A model generated the notes under the pieces. The model saw only the letters and a list, made by a program, of their open reading frames with translations, ran no database searches and was not told the origin of the DNA. A DNA stretch of 17,900 nucleotides from Anaerolineales bacterium (GTDB lineage: Bacteria; Chloroflexota; Anaerolineae; Anaerolineales; Villigracilaceae): contig JAICQC010000038.1 in the NCBI GenBank assembly GCA_025938055.1, positions 1 to 17,900 of the forward strand, written 5' to 3'. The position numbers were made by a program, and so were the translations under genes. Within the stretch, counting starts at the first letter, position 1. Every line of letters begins with the position of its first letter. Positions 13,553-17,900 of this stretch are shown in pieces.

Positions 13553-15121
13553 ATGACCCAAGCACTCTACCGAAAGTACCGGCCAAAAGAATGGGATGAA
13601 GTCGTGGGGCAGGATCACGTCGTCACGACCCTCAAGAATGCCATCGCGGCAGACCGCGTCGCGCATGCCTACCTCTTCGCCGGTTCACGCGGGACAGGCA
13701 AGACCACGCTCGCGCGCCTTCTGGCAAAATCAGTCAATTGCCTGAATCCTGACCCTGCAAAGCGCCCAGATAACGAGTGCGAGAACTGCAAAGCCGTCAA
13801 TGAGAATCGCTTCCTGGACCTGATCGAGATCGACGCGGCTTCCAACACCAGCGTGGATGACGTCCGGGACTTGCGCGATAAGATCAACTTCTCGCCGTCA
13901 CAGGGCAAGTACAAGATTTATATCATTGACGAAGTCCACATGCTTTCGACCGCGGCATTCAACGCCCTACTCAAAACGCTTGAAGAGCCGCCGCCTCACG
14001 CGATATTTGTCCTGGCAACGACGGAAATTCACAAAATCCCTGCAACGGTCTTGTCACGCTGTCAGCGCCATGAGTTCCGTCGCGTTCCGGTCGATGAGAT
14101 TGTTGCCAATCTCAAGAAGATTGCCAAAGCTGAAAACATCCAGGCGGACGACGATGCCCTCATCCAGATCGCGCGCCAGTCCGCTGGTGGCATGCGCGAT
14201 GCGCAATCCCTGCTCGATCAACTCGCTTCGATGGGCGAGAAGATCACCCTTGCCCTCGCACAGACACTCCTCGGCACCGCAACGAGTCAGACCGTGCTGG
14301 ATATCATCTCCTCGATCATGGACCACGATCCTGCGCACGGGCTCGAGACCATCCACAAGGCTTTGGACGCCGGCGCCGATCCGCGCTCGCTGGCGCGTCA
14401 GATTGTCGAATATCTGCGTGGGCTGATGCTCATTCAAATGGGCAATGTCAATCAGGTCGAAGCAACGGCAGACGTCAGAAAGCAGATGCAGGCACATGCC
14501 CGTTCATTCTCGACAAGCGATGTCCTGAGGATGATGAAAGCCTTCAATAGCGCCGCAACCGATCAGCGCGGCGGCTGGCAGCCCTCCCTGAGTCTGGAGC
14601 TTGCCCTGGCAGAAGTACTGGATGCCCCCGCCGAACAGACTCCGCGTCCGGTCGCTTCTTCTCCCTCAGCGGCGGTCCGCGCGCAGCCTCTGGTGACTCC
14701 CGTTTCCCAAACAGAATCTGATTCCTCCACGTCGGCTGCAGCCGAAGATGAAGCGTCTCTGCAGCCAGTAGAAAAATCTAGTGTTAGCGCGGGGGATGTT
14801 ATCAAGGCATGGAAACATCTCGCCGCATCCCTCCCGAAGTCGCAGGCGAATCTATCTGCCTTGCTAAACTCGGTCAAGATGATCGATGTGCAGGGGAAAA
14901 CCTTGATCCTGGGTCTGGCAAGTGATGTGCTTGTCTCGAAGATCGACAAGCCCGATCAGATCGAAGCGATACAGAAGTTGATCCGGGATGAATTTGGCGT
15001 GGATATGAGTATCCGTTGTGTAGTGACCACTGCGAAAGGTAAGATCCCGCCGAACGTCTCCCAGGACGGAATGGTGGCGGCTGCCATCCAGCATGGTGGT
15101 GAGATCGTGGATATGGAATAG
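13553..15121 (+). CDS. dnaX: DNA polymerase III subunit gamma/tau DnaX
   Basis: DnaX is the motor subunit of the clamp loader that places the beta clamp on DNA. The 522-residue product has an AAA+ domain with Walker A GSRGTGKT (44-51), Walker B IIDEVH, and the SRCQRHEFRR sensor segment, then the DNA_pol3_gamma3 region, an Ala/Ser/Pro linker (about 360-440) and a C-terminal tau-like domain. The zinc module is unusual: C63, C76 and C79 are present, but the position of the second cysteine of the PCGxCxxC motif is D73. The frame is open upstream to 13430, but that part crosses the repeat element; ATG 13553, giving MTQALYRKYRPK, matches the family start. No obvious slippery heptamer for gamma production was seen. 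Confidence 0.95.
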   Translation: MTQALYRKYRPKEWDEVVGQDHVVTTLKNAIAADRVAHAYLFAGSRGTGKTTLARLLAKSVNCLNPDPAKRPDNECENCKAVNENRFLDLIEIDAASNTSVDDVRDLRDKINFSPSQGKYKIYIIDEVHMLSTAAFNALLKTLEEPPPHAIFVLATTEIHKIPATVLSRCQRHEFRRVPVDEIVANLKKIAKAENIQADDDALIQIARQSAGGMRDAQSLLDQLASMGEKITLALAQTLLGTATSQTVLDIISSIMDHDPAHGLETIHKALDAGADPRSLARQIVEYLRGLMLIQMGNVNQVEATADVRKQMQAHARSFSTSDVLRMMKAFNSAATDQRGGWQPSLSLELALAEVLDAPAEQTPRPVASSPSAAVRAQPLVTPVSQTESDSSTSAAAEDEASLQPVEKSSVSAGDVIKAWKHLAASLPKSQANLSALLNSVKMIDVQGKTLILGLASDVLVSKIDKPDQIEAIQKLIRDEFGVDMSIRCVVTTAKGKIPPNVSQDGMVAAAIQHGGEIVDME

Positions 15122-15164
15122 TGAAACTGATATAAAGTCGAACGTCTTATTTAGGAGATTTCTC

Positions 15165-15491
15165 ATGGCGAAAGGATTTAACAAAGGTCAACAAATGGGC
15201 GGCGGGGGGATGATGGCGCAATTACAAAAGATGCAGCAGCAATTGGCGGAAGCCCAGGAAAAACTTGCTGATGAGACCGTCACTGCAACGGCAGGCGGCG
15301 GCGCGATCAAGGTTGTGATGACAGGCGACCAAAAATGCCGCGAAGTTGTGATCGACCCCGAATTGCTGAAGGACGCAGATCCCGAAATGCTGCAGGACCT
15401 GGTGCTCTCTGCGGTCAACATGGCGCTCGACCAATCGCGCGAACTTGCCGCCCAGAGGCTGGGTCCGCTGGCGGGCGGACTTCCATTTTAA
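15165..15491 (+). CDS. YbaB/EbfC-family nucleoid-associated protein
   Basis: A 108-residue DNA-binding protein of the YbaB/EbfC family, which forms dimers with a tweezer shape and is nearly always encoded between dnaX and recR, as here. Seen in the sequence are a Gly/Met-rich N-terminus (MGGGGMMAQLQKMQQQLAEA), the long helix 15-40, the segment TAGGGAIKVVMTGDQKCREVVIDPELL, and a C-terminal helix. TTAGGAGA (15151-15158), six to eight bases from ATG 15165, fixes the start; the open frame before it lies inside dnaX. Its exact role remains unsettled in the family; involvement in repair or nucleoid structure is proposed. Confidence 0.95.
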   Translation: MAKGFNKGQQMGGGGMMAQLQKMQQQLAEAQEKLADETVTATAGGGAIKVVMTGDQKCREVVIDPELLKDADPEMLQDLVLSAVNMALDQSRELAAQRLGPLAGGLPF

Positions 15492-15494
15492 ATT

Positions 15495-15514
15495 TAGGAG
15501 CCTGATGGCTCCTA
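15495..15514 (+). terminator. Hairpin after ybaB without T run
   Basis: TAGGAGCC (15495-15502) and GGCTCCTA (15507-15514) form a perfect 8-bp stem with a TGAT loop just after the ybaB stop. The following bases are not T-rich, so it is at best a weak terminator or an mRNA 3'-end stabiliser. Confidence 0.4.
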
Positions 15515-15529
15515 GATTATCCTGATACT

Positions 15530-15558
15530 TTGCTTGAGCATATCAAAATTTGTATGAA
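15530..15558 (+). promoter_or_regulatory. Possible separate promoter of recR
   Basis: TTGCTT (15530-15535) and TATGAA (15553-15558) have a 17-base spacer and lie 20 bases before recR ATG 15578. It would give recR some independence from dnaX-ybaB. Confidence 0.35.
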
Positions 15559-15577
15559 AAGGATAGATAGATAACAT

Positions 15578-16183
15578 ATGCTTTTACCTGAATCTTTACA
15601 ATCCCTAATCAATGCCCTGGAACGCTTGCCAGGAATTGGTCCCAAATCCGCTTCACGGTTGGCATTCTACTTCTTGCGTGCACCTGAGGAAATTGCCCAG
15701 GATCTATCAACCGCACTGGCGAACCTGAAAGCAAATACAACGCTTTGTCAGGAGTGCTTCAACATCACAGAAGCGGGCCGTGAACGCTGCGAAATCTGTG
15801 AGTCGATGCAGCGGGATGGCAGCCTGGTCTGCGTCGTAGAGGAAGCGCTCGATGTCCTGGCGCTGGAACGCACAGGCGGTTATCAGGGGAAATATCATGT
15901 CCTGCAGGGAGTCCTATCTCCCATTGAAGGTATCGGACCGGACGACTTAAAGATCAAGCAATTGATCGCGCGCGTGGCGCAGGGTGAGATTAAGGAAGTG
16001 ATCCTTGCCACCAACCCTAGTATGGAAGGCGACGCGACCGCGTTGTACCTGCGCCAGCACCTCGAGCCGTTGGGCGCGAAGGTCACACGCCTGGCACGCG
16101 GCTTGCCTGTCGGCGGCGACCTGGAATATGCAGATCAGAATACCCTGTTGAGAGCATTATCTGGAAGACAGGAAATGAATTAA
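15578..16183 (+). CDS. recR: Recombination protein RecR
   Basis: RecR works with RecO and RecF to load RecA at gaps during recombinational repair. The 201-residue product has the N-terminal helix-hairpin-helix (LERLPGIGPKSASRLAFYF, about 14-32), a zinc finger with C57, C60, C71 and C74, a Toprim domain beginning VVEEALDVLALERTG and continuing HVLQGVLSPIEGIGPDDL, and the C-terminal segment LATNPSMEGDATALYL. The length matches the family, which is close to 200. AAAAGGA at 15557-15563 is distant from the start. The stop codon overlaps the stem of the terminator. Confidence 0.97.
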   Translation: MLLPESLQSLINALERLPGIGPKSASRLAFYFLRAPEEIAQDLSTALANLKANTTLCQECFNITEAGRERCEICESMQRDGSLVCVVEEALDVLALERTGGYQGKYHVLQGVLSPIEGIGPDDLKIKQLIARVAQGEIKEVILATNPSMEGDATALYLRQHLEPLGAKVTRLARGLPVGGDLEYADQNTLLRALSGRQEMN

Positions 16184-16213
16184 TAAAATCGTCCCAGTCG
16201 GGGCGATTTTATT
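16182..16213 (+). terminator. Terminator of dnaX-ybaB-recR, probably bidirectional
   Basis: AATAAAATCG plus TCCC (16182-16195) pairs with GGGG plus CGATTTTATT (16200-16213), a 14-bp stem with one G-U wobble and a 4-base loop. A/T-rich arms give a T-rich 3' side on either strand, so it may also stop transcripts from the minus-strand gene at 16325. Confidence 0.88.
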
Positions 16214-16231
16214 CTTATGTATCTTAGGTAG

Positions 16232-16280
16232 GTCAGGCTCGGCGTTGCCGTGCGTAGCGCCCTGATGAGGGTAGCCTGAC
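16232..16280. repeat. Cloverleaf-like palindromic element after recR
   Basis: The outer stem GTCAGGCT (16232-16239) with AGCCTGAC (16273-16280) encloses two small hairpins: CGGC-GTT-GCCG (16240-16250) and CCCT-GATG-AGGG (16260-16271). It lies in a 141-base spacer between convergent genes. Its structure suggests a small dispersed element rather than a terminator, since no T run follows. Confidence 0.65.
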
Positions 16281-16324
16281 AGGATTGGATGTGATACCTT
16301 GCAGAGAAGCACGTACGACTGGAT

Positions 16325-17167
16325 TTATGCAGAGGGTCCAATCAGCGATTTCAATACATCGGCAAGTAGAGGAGTTTCATTTGCGTTCTTGAACTTTGCC
16401 ATGCGATGGTAGATCTCTGCTGCTGCTTCATGAAACCCGTCCGGGAGGCTCGCATCGCCGAATGTTGACGCGATCTCCTTCATCTCTCCTTCAAATCGCC
16501 AGGCTTTTGCAGTCACGCGCCTCACCCTTCGGTCGACTTGTTCTGAGAATCTCTGATCATCCATGTTCCACTGCTCATATAGCTCTTCACGGACACCAAG
16601 CGACTCGGCGGTGGCAAGAATTGCAGCGAGCAGGGCAGTAGTTCCTTTAGAGTATGCGGCATAACACATTTTCAATGCCGATGCTTTCCCAATTTCACCG
16701 CCAATGATTTTGGTTTCCAGTGGTCCGTTTGCAAAGCAGGCGGCAATTTCCTGAGCAAGCTCGCCTGATAAATACAGCCAGGTCTCCCCAGGAGTCCATG
16801 CCGGTCCACCGATGATGCCGCCATCCACAAATCGAATGCCCTGAGCTTCCAATACCTGCCCGATCTTGATTGCGCGTTGAGGCGAGATTGCATTTGCATC
16901 TAGGTACAATCCTTCGAATCCTGACTCGGCCACAGAGTGAGCAACTTCTTCTGCCGCATGTGGAGGACAGACACTGATGATGATTTCGCAGCTCTGAAAA
17001 AATTGAGAGACTGAATCAACTGCGATCAGGTTGTGTTTAGTCGCGCGGGCGCGGGTCTTGTTGCTGCGATCCATTGACAACCAATGCACCTGATGCCCAT
17101 TATTGATGGCTGAGGCGGCAATGGAAACTCCCATCTCACCTGGATGCAGGATACCAATTTTGCTCAT
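16325..17167 (-). CDS. NAD(P)-dependent oxidoreductase of the 6-phosphogluconate dehydrogenase-like type (DUF1932 C-terminus)
   Basis: A 280-residue dehydrogenase related to the beta-hydroxyacid dehydrogenases; the substrate is unknown. The N-terminal Rossmann domain has IGILHPGEMG (4-13), in place of the usual GxGxMG, and SVCPP (65-69). A segment VDGGIIGGPAW (114-124) corresponds to the substrate-binding stretch, and GKASALK (160-166) places K166 at the expected catalytic lysine. The partner asparagine four residues later is not seen. The C-terminal helical part resembles DUF1932. ATG at 17167 is preferred because AAGAGAG lies before it; the frame opens six residues earlier at 17185. The gene faces away from the right-hand region and converges on recR. 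Confidence 0.85.
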   Translation of the reverse strand: MSKIGILHPGEMGVSIAASAINNGHQVHWLSMDRSNKTRARATKHNLIAVDSVSQFFQSCEIIISVCPPHAAEEVAHSVAESGFEGLYLDANAISPQRAIKIGQVLEAQGIRFVDGGIIGGPAWTPGETWLYLSGELAQEIAACFANGPLETKIIGGEIGKASALKMCYAAYSKGTTALLAAILATAESLGVREELYEQWNMDDQRFSEQVDRRVRRVTAKAWRFEGEMKEIASTFGDASLPDGFHEAAAEIYHRMAKFKNANETPLLADVLKSLIGPSA

Positions 17168-17216
17168 AATCACTCTCTTAAACATAAGTTAAGTTTCGCC
17201 TTGCAAAGGTTAACTC

Positions 17217-17245
17217 GCCTTAATAAAATCTTTGTAAGGCTTTTT
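17217..17245 (+). terminator. Terminator-like hairpin, plus-strand orientation
   Basis: GCCTTA (17217-17222) and TAAGGC (17235-17240) with a 12-base loop are followed by TTTTT. No plus-strand gene precedes it closely, so its use is doubtful; it could stop antisense transcription into the glycosyltransferase remnant. Confidence 0.3.
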
Positions 17246-17247
17246 GT

Positions 17248-17256
17248 AGTATAGCA
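17248..17256 (-). promoter_or_regulatory. Possible extended -10 promoter of the oxidoreductase
   Basis: On the minus strand TGC precedes TATACT (plus-strand 17248-17253). The leader would be about 74 bases. No clear -35 is present. Confidence 0.35.
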
Positions 17257-17280
17257 TGATGAGACAGGTAAAAATATCCT

Positions 17281-17382
17281 ATGAAGATCACCATCCTCAC
17301 CGATGGCTCGTGTGGTGACGTCCAGTCTTTTTTCCCCTTATCACTCGGACTTATGGAAGAGGGTTATTCGATCAAACAATAA
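17281..17382 (+). pseudogene. N-terminal remnant of a family 28 glycosyltransferase
   Basis: ATG 17281 opens a 33-residue frame, MKITILTDGSCGDVQ then PLSLGLMEEGYSIK and a stop. It strongly resembles the first strand-loop-helix of GT28/sterol-glucosyltransferase-like enzymes, which begin like MKITIL-YGSRGDVQPF-PL-LGL-GH-V. The intact family exceeds 350 residues, so this is a decayed 5' end. The conserved arginine of GSRGDVQ is already changed to cysteine. A second short frame (17388-17456, ARIGETVKLIGK) might be a piece of the C-terminus, but that is weak. Confidence 0.6.
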
Positions 17383-17592
17383 GAAACGAAGCCAGGATTG
17401 GCGAAACTGTCAAATTAATCGGAAAATATTCTAATGAGTTTCATAGGCGCCATTGATGGTTTGTTAATAGATAATGTGGTATCATCATGCTGTTCCCAGA
17501 AGGTACAGTGCGATGCGAATGGAAGGGTCACAGTGTGATCCATCATGCAAAAAAGAAAACACAATTTTTTAAGGTTAATTGTCTGATAACTC

Positions 17593-17620
17593 TTGACAAA
17601 ATAACCCAAATGTATATAAT
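17593..17620 (+). promoter_or_regulatory. Full-consensus promoter P1
   Basis: Perfect TTGACA (17593-17598) and perfect TATAAT (17615-17620) with a 16-base spacer. No coding start follows it. About 50 bases downstream is TTGAAAACTGA (17668-17678), similar to boxA-type leader sequences of rRNA operons. Confidence 0.8.
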
Positions 17621-17681
17621 GAACATTCGCCAGTACATTCTACAGATCTCGTCCCCCTGACAGATCATTGAAAACTGAGAA

Positions 17682-17697
17682 GTCTCTAGTCAGAGAC
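17682..17697 (+). other. Small hairpin between P1 and P2
   Basis: GTCTCT (17682-17687) and AGAGAC (17692-17697) form a perfect 6-bp stem with an AGTC loop, just after the TTGAAAACTGA motif. Confidence 0.5.
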
Positions 17698-17709
17698 ACA
17701 AGCCTGTGG

Positions 17710-17737
17710 GCAAGCCCTGAGCTTGTCGAAGGGTTGC
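17710..17737. repeat. Dispersed-type palindrome CCCTGAGCTTGTCGAAGGG
   Basis: The core at 17715-17733 is flanked by GCAA and TTGC, giving an 8-bp stem with one bulged G. From memory, CCTGAGCTTGTCGAAGG-type sequences are scattered in many bacterial genomes, usually between genes. Confidence 0.6.
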
Positions 17738-17748
17738 AGTCTGACGAG

Positions 17749-17775
17749 CCGATGTCGAAAGACAAAAGACATCGG
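17749..17775 (+). other. Hairpin directly upstream of P2
   Basis: CCGATGTC (17749-17756) pairs with GACATCGG (17768-17775) around 11 bases, followed by TGTTTTCG. It could attenuate transcripts from P1, or simply be structured leader. Confidence 0.45.
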
Positions 17776-17795
17776 TGTTTTCGTCTGTTGATGTC

Positions 17796-17824
17796 TTGAC
17801 AGGCCAGGGCGGCTCGTGTAAAAT
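17796..17824 (+). promoter_or_regulatory. Strong promoter P2
   Basis: TTGACA (17796-17801) and TAAAAT (17819-17824) with the ideal 17-base spacer. Transcription should start near 17831, 16 bases before a boxA-like motif. Confidence 0.8.
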
Positions 17825-17846
17825 CCAGCCCGCTTTGTTACCAGAA

Positions 17847-17855
17847 CTTTAACAA
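17847..17855 (+). promoter_or_regulatory. boxA-like antitermination motif of a probable rRNA leader
   Basis: CTTTAACAA matches the core of the E. coli rrn boxA (TGCTCTTTAACA), which recruits NusB/NusE to rRNA transcripts. Together with the tandem promoters P1 and P2 it suggests that a ribosomal RNA operon, or another stable RNA, begins just beyond the window. That is inference because no 16S sequence is reached. Confidence 0.5.
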
Positions 17856-17900
17856 CTGAATAGTGATAGGAAGCAACAACTCTGTCGAATCCAGTATATA

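Larger units (their letters stand above)
17186..17900. other. Long stretch without an intact gene
   Basis: From the oxidoreductase to the window end no convincing full-length coding region is present. The stretch contains the glycosyltransferase remnant (17281), about 130 bases of A/T-rich DNA with nothing recognised (17457-17592), two consensus promoters, three hairpins, and a boxA-like leader running off the right end. Confidence 0.7.

Noticed and set aside
16232..16280. tRNA gene (cloverleaf-like fold)
   Set aside because: At 49 bases it is too short, and it lacks the conserved T-arm GTTCGA motif, the anticodon arm and a CCA end.
17415..17609. Small minus-strand open frame of 64 residues
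   Set aside because: No recognisable motif, no ribosome binding site, overlaps promoter P1, and lies in A/T-rich DNA where such frames are common.

Overview
The window reads as chromosomal DNA of a bacterium, most likely a member of the Chloroflexota (Anaerolineae type). That assignment is inference from protein style only: a Ser/Thr kinase fused to an external PD40 propeller, small LamG-like lipoproteins, a lamin-tail protein, and spacers filled with short degenerate repeats. No rRNA or other phylogenetic marker gene lies inside the window, although an rRNA-type leader may begin at its right end.

Layout. 109-2310 is a membrane Ser/Thr kinase with its own terminator. 2377-7314 is a class I heat-shock operon, hrcA-grpE-dnaK-dnaJ, with a sigma70 promoter, a CIRCE operator and a closing terminator. 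7313-8476 holds a methyltransferase and a NUDIX hydrolase, divergently transcribed from a 57-bp region. 8473-9826 is a zinc-efflux unit: promoter, ArsR/SmtB operator, a CzrA-type repressor and a CDF exporter. 9868-11372 is a second NUDIX gene overlapping prmA. 11414-12880 carries two tandem paralogous lipoproteins and a terminator. 12883-13417 is a lamin-tail membrane protein. 13553-16213 is the conserved dnaX-ybaB-recR recombination and replication block with a terminator. 16325-17167 is a minus-strand NAD(P)-dependent oxidoreductase. 17168-17900 has no intact gene; it holds a glycosyltransferase remnant, two consensus promoters and a boxA-like leader.

How the parts work together. HrcA bound to CIRCE should repress its own operon, which encodes the complete DnaK-DnaJ-GrpE chaperone cycle. 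The CzrA-like repressor should release the 8503-8526 operator when zinc rises, inducing the exporter. DnaX, YbaB and RecR form a familiar neighbourhood linking clamp loading with recombinational repair.

The most unusual signal is not a gene but a set of fold-back repeats. A nested inverted repeat of about 103 bp, carrying heptameric repeats, sits in frame inside prmA and adds about 35 residues just before the SAM-binding motif. A composite palindrome in front of dnaX contains the same inner module: CACCTGCA on the left, CAGGTGCAAGTGT on the right, and different interiors. The spacers in front of grpE and dnaK contain inverted arms plus heptamer repeats, the dnaJ spacer has a related but weaker pattern, and a cloverleaf-like palindrome follows recR. 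A second recurring pattern is -10 elements placed so close to start codons that several genes should have nearly leaderless mRNAs.
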